NCBI GenBank assembly: GCA_964398855.1
Contig: CAYNOQ010000015.1
Coordinates: 1-41,306, forward strand
DNA: 41,306 bases
Direction of reading: 5' to 3'
Source of the DNA: Mariniphaga sp964398855
GTDB lineage: Bacteria > Bacteroidota > Bacteroidia > Bacteroidales > Prolixibacteraceae
In this document: one piece after another, positions 16,446 to 23,309 of the stretch
How the letters are laid out: every line of letters starts with the position of its first letter
Numbering within the stretch: position 1 is the stretch's first letter
Program-made: the position numbers and the translations under genes
Notes under the pieces: generated by a model
What the model was told of the DNA's origin: nothing
Databases searched by the model: none
The model's input: only the letters and a program-made list of their open reading frames with translations

Positions 16446-17372
16446 ATGACATCTCGCGAGTTTGAAAGCAAAATATCAAAAGCCATCGAAGGCTTGAGCG
16501 ATCCCTCAACTTTCGACGTGGTTTGCCACGAACACCGGATGGGAGAACCCCTCCCATCGATTGCCAGGCTTCAAAAAATTATAGAGATTCTCAGGGAGAT
16601 ACTGTTCCCGGGATATTTCGGCAACACATCCCTGCGCCCGGGCACTATCAGCCACTACATGGGAGTTTACATCGATGAATTATACGATCTCTTAAGTCAG
16701 GAAATTTTAGCAGGTTTATGTTTTGAATGTCCCGACAAAAACTCAAGCAGACTTAAAGAGCACGAACCGGCTTCAAAGCAGATTGCAGCCGATTTTATTG
16801 AGCACCTGCCGGAAATCCGCCGGAAGCTGGTCGGCGATGTAAATGCCACCTACCTGAACGACCCTGCTGCAAGAAATATTGGAGAAGTCATCTTCTGCTA
16901 TCCCGGAGTGCGTGCCATAACAAACTACCGGATTGCGCATAAGCTGTTAGAGCTTAAAGTTCCGCTGATGCCGCGGTTTATTGCCGAAATGGCACACAGC
17001 GAAACCGGTATTGATATTCATCCCAGAGCAAGTATCGGAGAAAACTTCACCATTGACCACGGAACAGGCGTTGTAATCGGATCAACCAGCATCATTGGCG
17101 ACAATGTAATTATCTATCAAGGAGTTACATTGGGCGCCAAAAGTTTTCCGTTAGATGAAAACGGCAAACCAATCAAGGGAATTCTCCGCCACCCGATTGT
17201 AGAAGACAATGTAATAATCTATTCGGGAGCTACCATTCTGGGAAGAATAACCATTGGCAAAGGCTCCGTGATTGGCGGGAATGTCTGGATAACCAAAAAC
17301 GTTCCGCCAAACTCAAAAATCGTACAACCGCATCCAAGAGAGCTTGAGTTCTCCGACGGATTGGGTATTTAA
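16446..17372 (+). CDS. cysE: serine O-acetyltransferase
   Basis: Transfers acetyl from acetyl-CoA to serine, the first committed step of cysteine synthesis. The N-terminal half (about 1-170) is the helical SAT domain. From about 180 the left-handed beta-helix hexapeptide repeats begin, with the active-site segment I-D-I-H-P-R-A-S-I-G and I-D-H-G-T-G-V-V-I-G, then Y-Q-G-V-T-L-G-A-K. The 308-residue form with a long N terminus is the EpsC-like type common in Bacteroidota. The C terminus lacks an obvious extended tail ending in Ile beyond G-L-G-I, the element that docks on CysK. It is 19 bases before the RNA methyltransferase gene. Confidence 0.92.
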   Translation: MTSREFESKISKAIEGLSDPSTFDVVCHEHRMGEPLPSIARLQKIIEILREILFPGYFGNTSLRPGTISHYMGVYIDELYDLLSQEILAGLCFECPDKNSSRLKEHEPASKQIAADFIEHLPEIRRKLVGDVNATYLNDPAARNIGEVIFCYPGVRAITNYRIAHKLLELKVPLMPRFIAEMAHSETGIDIHPRASIGENFTIDHGTGVVIGSTSIIGDNVIIYQGVTLGAKSFPLDENGKPIKGILRHPIVEDNVIIYSGATILGRITIGKGSVIGGNVWITKNVPPNSKIVQPHPRELEFSDGLGI

Positions 17373-17391
17373 CTGATAAAAACATAAAGAT

Positions 17392-18534
17392 TTGGAAAAT
17401 TACAAGCTTACTGCAAAAACATACTCCGGGCTTGAGAATATTCTTGCCGAAGAGATTGCCAAAATTGGCGGAAAAAATATCAAACCCGGATTGCGGGCGG
17501 TTTTTTACGACGGTGACATAGAAGTAATCTATAAATCAAATTACTATCTGCGAACCGCATTACGGGTCCTCAGGGAGATCACCTTTTTTCAATTCAGGGA
17601 TATCGACCAGTTCTATTTGAGATGCAAGGAGATCAACTGGTTAAAATATATGAATCTCAATCAAAGTTTTTCAATCAGCAGCACAGTATCCAACTCCAGG
17701 GATTTTCGCAATTCCATGTACGCTTCCCTGAAAGTGAAAGATGCCCTGGCTGATTATTTCAGGGAAAAAACCGGAAAACGACCGGATGTAGATACGCAGG
17801 AACCCGATATTTATATTCATGTTCATATCAATAAAAACTTCTGCACCATTTCTCTTGACAGTTCAGGAGAATCACTGCACAAACGGGGATATCGTGCCGG
17901 ACAGGGGAAGGCGCCGTTAAGTGAAGTGCTTGCAGCCGGCATGATTCTGCTGACAGGCTGGAACGGAAATTCCGATTTCATAGACCCCATGTGCGGTTCG
18001 GGAACATTGCCGATTGAAGCGACAATGATTGCCCAAAACATTCCTCCCGGACGGTTCAGAAAAGAATATGCTTTTCAAAAATGGACCGGATATAACCCAA
18101 AACTGTTTGAGAAAATTAAAGCTGAAAACCAAACAAAGCCGTTATTGAAGAAAATTTATGCATCGGATATTTCGAGAGAAAGCATGCTGATTGCCCAAAC
18201 CAACGCACGCAGAGCGAGAGTTTATGCTGATATAGTTTTTCAGCAATGCGACATGCAAAATCTGGATATAAAAACCAATAATGCGGTAATCATCATCAAT
18301 CCACCATATGGAGAAAGAATGTTACCCAAAAATTTAGATGCAATTTATGCGATGATCGGTGAACGACTAAAACACCATTTTACGGGAAATACAGCCTGGT
18401 TGCTTACTGCTTCAAGGGAATATCTGAAATCGGTCGGGCTGAAGCCAAAAAGCAAGCAGATACTTTACAATGGAAAACTGGAATGTCTCTATTTGTCATA
18501 TCCCTTATTCAGAGGAAAAAGGACACAGCAATAA
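17392..18534 (+). CDS. THUMP-domain class I SAM-dependent RNA methyltransferase
   Basis: A 380-residue RNA methyltransferase of the RlmL-N/Trm14-like group. The N-terminal ferredoxin-like and THUMP domains (about 1-160) bind RNA. The Rossmann domain carries motif I D-P-M-C-G-S-G-T-L-P-I-E-A and motif IV I-I-N-P-P-Y-G-E-R, the NPPY signature of N2-guanine methylation. The target, probably 23S rRNA guanine, is inferred from the family. Translation appears to begin at TTG (17392), since no ATG lies near the expected N terminus. It shares an operon with cysE and marks the left border of the accessory island. Confidence 0.88.
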   Translation: MENYKLTAKTYSGLENILAEEIAKIGGKNIKPGLRAVFYDGDIEVIYKSNYYLRTALRVLREITFFQFRDIDQFYLRCKEINWLKYMNLNQSFSISSTVSNSRDFRNSMYASLKVKDALADYFREKTGKRPDVDTQEPDIYIHVHINKNFCTISLDSSGESLHKRGYRAGQGKAPLSEVLAAGMILLTGWNGNSDFIDPMCGSGTLPIEATMIAQNIPPGRFRKEYAFQKWTGYNPKLFEKIKAENQTKPLLKKIYASDISRESMLIAQTNARRARVYADIVFQQCDMQNLDIKTNNAVIIINPPYGERMLPKNLDAIYAMIGERLKHHFTGNTAWLLTASREYLKSVGLKPKSKQILYNGKLECLYLSYPLFRGKRTQQ

Positions 18535-18585
18535 CGTTCAGACAAATCTCTGTTATGATTTTAGGGGGAATGTAGAAAAGAAAGA

Positions 18586-18717
18586 CTATCTCTTGGGAGG
18601 TAACAAGATATCAATTGGTCGATTAATTGGTTTAGAGCCACCGCGAACTTTCAGCATTTCTTCTGTGGATAATGTTTCAAAATTGGTTTTTCCGTTGTTA
18701 AAAATGGAATTTTTCAT
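18586..18717 (-). CDS. double-glycine-leader peptide precursor (43 aa), RiPP/bacteriocin-like
   Basis: A short gene hidden antisense to the interval between the methyltransferase and the gap. It starts at ATG 18717 and ends at TAG 18586. The leader (residues 1-27) ends F-E-T-L-S-T-E-E-M-L-K-V-R-G-G, closely resembling the GG leaders of Bacteroidota natural-product precursors (L-S-x-x-E-M-x-x-V-x-G-G). The core after Gly27 would be SKPINRPIDILLPPKR, 16 residues, four prolines, net charge about +3. No C39 exporter/peptidase or radical SAM enzyme is visible nearby. Its upstream region holds a 25-base repeat found twice more beyond the CHAT gene. The length is too short for statistical coding evidence, so the call rests on the leader pattern, frame integrity and position. 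Confidence 0.68.
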   Translation of the reverse strand: MKNSIFNNGKTNFETLSTEEMLKVRGGSKPINRPIDILLPPKR

Positions 18718-18734
18718 CTCAAAAAATTTTAATT

Positions 18735-18759
18735 CGTTAAACTTAAAAAACACACATCT
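18735..18759 (-). repeat. 25-bp repeat, copy L (upstream of the GG-peptide gene)
   Basis: Minus strand reads AGATGTGTGT, five T, AAGTTTAACG. It begins 18 bases before the peptide ATG and abuts the assembly gap. It matches copy R2 (20991-21015) at 22 of 25 positions and copy R1 more loosely, both in the opposite orientation beyond the CHAT gene. It could be a shared promoter or 5' region, or a mobile-element end. Confidence 0.7.
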
Positions 18760-18763
18760 ACTA

Positions 18764-18863
18764 NNNNNNNNNNNNNNNNNNNNNNNNNNNNNNNNNNNNN
18801 NNNNNNNNNNNNNNNNNNNNNNNNNNNNNNNNNNNNNNNNNNNNNNNNNNNNNNNNNNNNNNN
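18764..18863. other. assembly gap (100 N) inside the accessory island
   Basis: Exactly 100 undefined bases. It hides the start and N-terminal part of the CHAT protease gene and possibly further peptide genes. The repeat on its left edge recurs at 20928 and 20991, so the gap probably arose because the assembler could not resolve repeats. Any reading frame drawn across it is artificial. Confidence 0.98.
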
Positions 18864-18865
18864 AG

Positions 18866-20923
18866 CTTTTAGCCGAAAACCATACAACACAGGGTGTTGA
18901 ATTGTCCTTCTATTACAAAAATCTTGGTGATTTCCATAAGAACCGAAACGTGGATACAAAAAACATGGATGAGTTTGCAGCTGAAAAAGTAAAAAACCTC
19001 AATGAAGCGGTCAGTTCTTATGAAAAGGGACTTGAAGCGCTTGGAACAGAGACACAAAATCTCAATATCAGTCAGATTTTATCCGGCACGCTGTCTCTTA
19101 CGCAGAATATTGAATTGTTAGAGTTGATTGGTGACACCTACCACAATATTTCAGAACTATATGAGAAAACACAGCAAGATCACAGGATTGAAGCCATAAA
19201 CAAAGCCCTTGACTACTATAAACTTACATCCGATCTCATTCATCAGGCAAGAAAAGAGATTTATTCCGACGAAAGTAAAATTGAGTTGAGCGCACTTGCC
19301 GAAACCACATTTTATAAAATTATCCAAACGGCTTTCAGTGCAAATGAAATATCGCCAAACAGTGAAACCACCGCTTTTGCTTTTCAAACAGCTGAACGTA
19401 TGAAAGCAAGCACAGTATTTGACCGGCTGTCCGACCAGTTAGCCCAAAAAGGCAGTTTAATGCCCGACAGTTTAACTGAACTTGAGCGGATGCTGAATTA
19501 CAACATTTCAAACCAAAGTGAAAATCTGTTCTATCTCAGACAGGAGGCAGAACCGGATGCTGCTGAAATAGCCAAAACAGACTCCATGCTTTTCCAGTTG
19601 AAAAAGCAGTGGGACGAACTCAACAGATATATGGAGAATAATTACAGCGATTATTACCGTCTAAAATATTCCGACAAAACATTAAGTCCCGGACAAATCA
19701 GGCAGAAACTCGGAAACAATGAACTTCTGATTGAGTACGTTTTCAATGAAACAGGCTCAATACCTGAGCTGTATGCCTTCGGTTTTTCAAAAAACAATGA
19801 ATTTTTCAAAAAAATAGAGATTGAGCAGGAATTTGTGCAATCCTTAAAAACAACTTTTGAATTTCTTTCAAATTCCGGGTATCTGTTTACACAAAATGAA
19901 GATACAAAAAATTACTGTTCTGCTGCACATCATCTCTACCAAAAACTGCTGCTCCCATTTGAAAAACTAACTCATAATAAAAAAATTACCATTATTCCCG
20001 ATGGAAAATTGAACTATCTGCCATTTTATGCGCTACTAACCGAAATGCCCGATACCACAGGTCAGATTCTTTTGAACAATCTGCCTTATTTAATAAAGAA
20101 AAATATTGTCAACTACTCATATTCAGCCAATTTACTCTACACATCAGAAAAAACCAGTAGGCAGGCAGATAATCATTTACTCGCATTTGCACCTATATAT
20201 AATTCGGATACTGTTTGGGTTGAAAATGAAAAATATGTTCTGACGCCTCTGCCGGGAGTGCAGCATGAAGTTGATTTTATTTCTTCAGAAATAAAAACCA
20301 GCATTTTTCGCGGGGAAGAAGCAACAGAATCAAATTTCAAGCAATTCAGCAAAGGTTATGATATTCTCCACCTGGCAATGCACGCATTTATCAACGACTC
20401 ACTGCCGGCATTTTCACGATTTGCCTTTGCTCAGAACAGTAACAGCTCAAGCGAAAGTGACGGCTGGTTAAACACTGCCGACATTTACAACCTCGACTTA
20501 GATGCACGACTAACCGTGCTGAGCGCCTGTAATACAGGAACCGGGAATTTAAAAAAGGGAGAAGGTGTGATGAGCCTTGCAAGAGGCTTTCTATATGCAG
20601 GCTGCCCGGGAATCGTAATGACTCTCTGGGAAGTTGAGGATAATGCAGGAACAAAAATAATGAGCAATTTCTACAGACATCTGAAAAGGGGAAAACCTAC
20701 TGACGAAGCCCTCAGGATTGCTCAGTTAAACTACCTGAAAAATGCCAATCCGCGCATGGGGCATCCCCATTACTGGCTGGGATACGTCAGTATCGGAGAG
20801 ACAAGTCCGTTGTTTGCAAGTTATGACCTATACTTCCTGGGACTTTTAGCCCTTGCCCTTACCGGATTAACTACCGATCAGATAATCCGTGTGAGAAAAA
20901 ACCGGAAAACCAAGCGTTCCTAA
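18866..20923 (+). CDS. TPR-CHAT caspase-like protease, 5' end lost in gap
   Basis: The 685 visible residues begin in an alpha-helical, TPR-like region (18866 to about 19700) and end in a CHAT peptidase domain, a clan CD (caspase/separase-like) fold. The catalytic dyad is visible: His in L-H-L-A-M-H-A (codon 20381-20383) and Cys in L-S-A-C-N-T-G (codon 20528-20530). G-E-G-V-M-S-L-A-R-G-F-L-Y-A-G-C, T-L-W-E-V-E-D and H-P-H-Y-W-L-G-Y complete the family pattern. A C-terminal helix (YFLGLLALALTGL) with a basic tail suggests membrane anchoring. The true start is inside the gap; the frame continuing left of it belongs to the methyltransferase region and is not part of this gene. It converges on the sigma/anti-sigma pair, which may supply its substrate (inference). 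Confidence 0.9.
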   Translation, partial: LLAENHTTQGVELSFYYKNLGDFHKNRNVDTKNMDEFAAEKVKNLNEAVSSYEKGLEALGTETQNLNISQILSGTLSLTQNIELLELIGDTYHNISELYEKTQQDHRIEAINKALDYYKLTSDLIHQARKEIYSDESKIELSALAETTFYKIIQTAFSANEISPNSETTAFAFQTAERMKASTVFDRLSDQLAQKGSLMPDSLTELERMLNYNISNQSENLFYLRQEAEPDAAEIAKTDSMLFQLKKQWDELNRYMENNYSDYYRLKYSDKTLSPGQIRQKLGNNELLIEYVFNETGSIPELYAFGFSKNNEFFKKIEIEQEFVQSLKTTFEFLSNSGYLFTQNEDTKNYCSAAHHLYQKLLLPFEKLTHNKKITIIPDGKLNYLPFYALLTEMPDTTGQILLNNLPYLIKKNIVNYSYSANLLYTSEKTSRQADNHLLAFAPIYNSDTVWVENEKYVLTPLPGVQHEVDFISSEIKTSIFRGEEATESNFKQFSKGYDILHLAMHAFINDSLPAFSRFAFAQNSNSSSESDGWLNTADIYNLDLDARLTVLSACNTGTGNLKKGEGVMSLARGFLYAGCPGIVMTLWEVEDNAGTKIMSNFYRHLKRGKPTDEALRIAQLNYLKNANPRMGHPHYWLGYVSIGETSPLFASYDLYFLGLLALALTGLTTDQIIRVRKNRKTKRS

Positions 20924-20927
20924 AAAA

Positions 20928-20952
20928 GTAGATGTGTGATTTCAGTTTAACG
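20928..20952 (+). repeat. repeat copy R1, 3' of the CHAT gene
   Basis: GTAGATGTGTGATTTC then AGTTTAACG, starting 5 bases after the CHAT stop. Relative to copy L it keeps GTAGATGTGTG and AGTTTAACG with one base deleted in the middle. It is followed at 20978 by ATGAAAAGAACTCAG, resembling the start of the peptide gene (ATGAAAAA), but the frame closes after nine codons where copy R2 begins. This looks like a broken second peptide unit. Confidence 0.6.
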
Positions 20953-20990
20953 CTTAAAATCCGTGTGATAACTTAAAATGAAAAGAACTC

Positions 20991-21015
20991 AGATGTGTGT
21001 AAATTAAGTTTAACG
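20991..21015 (+). repeat. repeat copy R2, before the anti-sigma-like gene stop
   Basis: AGATGTGTGT, AAATT, AAGTTTAACG, followed by AAAAAATTATTTGAATTAATG, which also resembles the sequence between copy L and the peptide ATG. The ATG here opens only a five-codon frame in the 3' end of the neighbouring gene's flank. It is in inverted orientation to copy L, so L and R2 bracket the CHAT gene. Confidence 0.65.
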
Positions 21016-21030
21016 AAAAAATTATTTGAA

Positions 21031-22476
21031 TTAATGCCTGGTTTTTCTTAGAATAGCTTTGGCATCCACAGCATAAAAGCCATTTTTTCTTATGATTGCA
21101 GTTAATTGTTCCCTTGCAACCTCTTTCTGATTAAGTTTCAGATAACACAATGCTCTGTACCACTCCGACTCTTCAATAAATAAATTGTCGCCGTGATGAA
21201 TGACATTCGTAAATTCGGGAATTGCTTCCGTATATCTTTCAAGATTTTGAAGACTTGCTGCCTTGTAAAACTGGAGAACAAACTTTTCGTTGGTTTCCTG
21301 AATTGCCTTGTCATAAAAAATGAGTGCCGTTTCATATTCGCCTTTGGCAAAATAGAGATTAGCCTGTTGCAGCATATCCAAATCTGCTGACACAGACCTT
21401 TGCGGCGCCCATTCCGGCACTTTATAGTATTTGTCGTATATTCTATCATTTTGAAACTCGCCCCTGAGAAGCCCCGCAAGAGCAAACACAACGACCGCCA
21501 CGGCAACACTTGCCCTCCACCATTGTGATTTTTGTGTATTTGCATCGGAAATGAATGACTTTGCTTCTTTTCTCTGAATTTCATTCTGAACAACATTAAG
21601 CTTATTTCTAAGAGCAAAAATATCACGTTCGCCTAATGATTTGTCTAAATTTTCCTTCAGATTGGATTCGGCTCTATTAAAGGTATCTACATTTAGATTT
21701 GCTGTTACATCATTATCAACAGAAGAAGCAGCTTCGTTCTGCGACTGCAGCCCTACCATCTCGGAAACCTTCTGCCTCAAAGCAATCAATTGAGGCTCAA
21801 GCATCGCTATTTCAATGCTTCGGTGCAGAAAAACATCCTGCTGCAATCCACTGTTGACTACAAGCTCACGCTCAAACTGCTCCAGTTTCCTGCCTTTAAG
21901 CTCTCCGCTTAAGTAGCTGTCAATTTCCTCTACCGAATAGGGATGCCGGACGAGAGAAGATACTTTTGAAAGAGTATCTCTGAGATTCAGAATGTCTTTT
22001 TCCAAAATAGCTTCTTCCAAACCTTCAATTTCAATCAACTCATCAAATTCATGAAAAATCTCCTCGTCAATCAGTTCGTTTTCTATGCTGTTCTGCTCAC
22101 GGTAAAACTCGTGAACATTTTCATTGGAAGCAATTTTATGCTGATAAACATGAGCTTTGGGCAGAGAGTCGAAAAAATCAAGCAATTCATCAGGGGTTAA
22201 AATTTCGGAAAGTTGCCGGACATTTTCAATGTCTTCCAGTAGCTCGAATGGAGTTTGGCTGCCAGCAGCCTGCTTTTCAATCAATTTGAGGTTTTCCCTC
22301 AGCTTTAGAACGTCTTTCTCTGCAAGCGCTGCCTGCATCTGTTTTTCAAATTCTACTTCATCACTCAGTTCGGGGTTGACTTTGAGCTCTGTTTCAAATT
22401 CATCTTTTTCAATCGGATTGAGGGCGTCCATCAAAAAATCCTCAACCATCTCAAAAAACTTTGTCTTAGGTGTCAT
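21031..22476 (-). CDS. membrane protein with anti-sigma-like repeats and TPR tail
   Basis: A 481-residue protein translated from ATG 22476, which overlaps the sigma gene stop by 11 bases; the longer frame would lie inside the sigma gene. Two segments (about 8-50 and 180-225) share the pattern D/S-[F/Y]-L-x-x-x-L-x-x-x-E-x-x-x-F-E-x-E-L-x-V-N, as in N termini of Bacteroidota anti-sigma-like proteins. A 17-residue motif E-[K/R]-D-[V/I]-[L/F]-x-L-R-x-x-L occurs near 53, 159, 283 and, weaker, 227. One helix lies at about 319-338, then TPR-like repeats (365-475). By topology the N-terminal part should be cytoplasmic and the TPRs periplasmic. Likely role: holding the adjacent sigma factor at the membrane (inference). 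Confidence 0.72.
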   Translation of the reverse strand: MTPKTKFFEMVEDFLMDALNPIEKDEFETELKVNPELSDEVEFEKQMQAALAEKDVLKLRENLKLIEKQAAGSQTPFELLEDIENVRQLSEILTPDELLDFFDSLPKAHVYQHKIASNENVHEFYREQNSIENELIDEEIFHEFDELIEIEGLEEAILEKDILNLRDTLSKVSSLVRHPYSVEEIDSYLSGELKGRKLEQFERELVVNSGLQQDVFLHRSIEIAMLEPQLIALRQKVSEMVGLQSQNEAASSVDNDVTANLNVDTFNRAESNLKENLDKSLGERDIFALRNKLNVVQNEIQRKEAKSFISDANTQKSQWWRASVAVAVVVFALAGLLRGEFQNDRIYDKYYKVPEWAPQRSVSADLDMLQQANLYFAKGEYETALIFYDKAIQETNEKFVLQFYKAASLQNLERYTEAIPEFTNVIHHGDNLFIEESEWYRALCYLKLNQKEVAREQLTAIIRKNGFYAVDAKAILRKTRH

Positions 22477-23053
22477 CTTCAAGTATTTTTTTAAATTCTG
22501 TGTCCTGTTTAATTCTATTAACCAAAAGCTCCTTACACTTGTATTTTCTCGTTTTAGCATAATTTTCTCCTTTATAGCCCATGATTTTTGCAATTTCAGC
22601 CAAAGGAACCTTCTCAAAAAACAGTTGCAAAAGTTTCTGGCAGTCGGTGCTGAGATTCATAAAATGTTTCTGATACAAACTGTACTCTTCATTTCTTTTT
22701 ACCAGATCGATCAGCTCATCATCGTAAATCTCTTCAAGAAAAGGCAATGACTCACTTATTCTTTGCCTTTCCACGCGCTGCTTCTCAAGCTCTCTGAGCC
22801 ATAAAAATCTGCTGACAGAAAAAAGGTAGTTTGAGAAAGCGTTTTTCTCAAGAACCAAATCGTTTTCTTTCAATTTCCTGTAGATAATAATTATCGCTTC
22901 CTGAAAAACATCATTGGCGTCATCTTCGTCTCCGCTATTGTTTTTAACGAATAAATTAACCTTGTAATAGAACTTCTTATATATATATTGTAATACCAGA
23001 TTGTCGTGTCTCAAAATTCCTTTAAGAATTTGTTCATCTGTATAATTTTTCAT
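22466..23053 (-). CDS. sigma-70 family (ECF-type) RNA polymerase sigma factor
   Basis: A 195-residue alternative sigma factor with only regions 2 and 4. Region 2 (about 15-95) contains the acidic D-E-D-D-A-N-D-V-F-Q-E-A-I-I-I-I-Y-R-K-L helix and the aromatic F-S-N-Y-L-F-S-V-S-R-F-L-W segment. Region 4 (about 130-180) has L-S-T-D-C-Q-K-L-L-Q-L-F-F and the helix-turn-helix P-L-A-E-I-A-K-I-M-G-Y. ATG 23053 is chosen; a TTG three codons upstream is possible. The overlapping downstream gene is the candidate anti-sigma factor. Target promoters are unknown; the repeated 25-bp element in this island is a candidate. Confidence 0.88.
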   Translation of the reverse strand: MKNYTDEQILKGILRHDNLVLQYIYKKFYYKVNLFVKNNSGDEDDANDVFQEAIIIIYRKLKENDLVLEKNAFSNYLFSVSRFLWLRELEKQRVERQRISESLPFLEEIYDDELIDLVKRNEEYSLYQKHFMNLSTDCQKLLQLFFEKVPLAEIAKIMGYKGENYAKTRKYKCKELLVNRIKQDTEFKKILEDDT

Positions 23054-23084
23054 AGCGTCCAATATAGAATCATCAAAATGAGTA

Positions 23085-23098
23085 AAAGGTAACCCTTT
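23085..23098. promoter_or_regulatory. inverted repeat upstream of the sigma factor gene
   Basis: AAAGG-TAAC-CCTTT, perfect 5-bp arms with a 4-bp spacer, 32 bases before the sigma ATG. Its position between the ATG and the upstream AT-rich region would suit an operator, but a match this short can arise by chance. Confidence 0.3.
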
Positions 23099-23309
23099 AA
23101 TTTTATATTAAAATCGGGTTTTATTTTTAACTAAAGCCCAAAACTACAAAATATATACTGAAAAACAACCACTTACAACATTAAAAAAAAACAGAATTAA
23201 TTTTCAAAAATAATCCATCTGTTTTTAATCCAGACATGGTTTTTCAGTCCGAAATGACAGCTAAAGCATCTTCGGAAATAAAAAATATTATAAGAAAAAG
23301 GTGGTTTTT

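Noticed and set aside
18470..20923. A single 817-residue reading frame joining the end of the methyltransferase gene to the CHAT protein
   Set aside because: It crosses the 100-N gap, whose length is arbitrary, and its first part overlaps the methyltransferase in another frame and the antisense peptide gene.
18864..20923. TPR-CHAT of a type III-E CRISPR (Craspase) system
   Set aside because: No gRAMP effector, repeat array or Cas1 is present in the window; only the protease-sigma logic is similar.
22477..22617. 47 extra N-terminal residues of the anti-sigma-like protein
   Set aside because: They lie entirely inside the sigma factor gene; ATG 22476 gives the usual short overlap of coupled genes.
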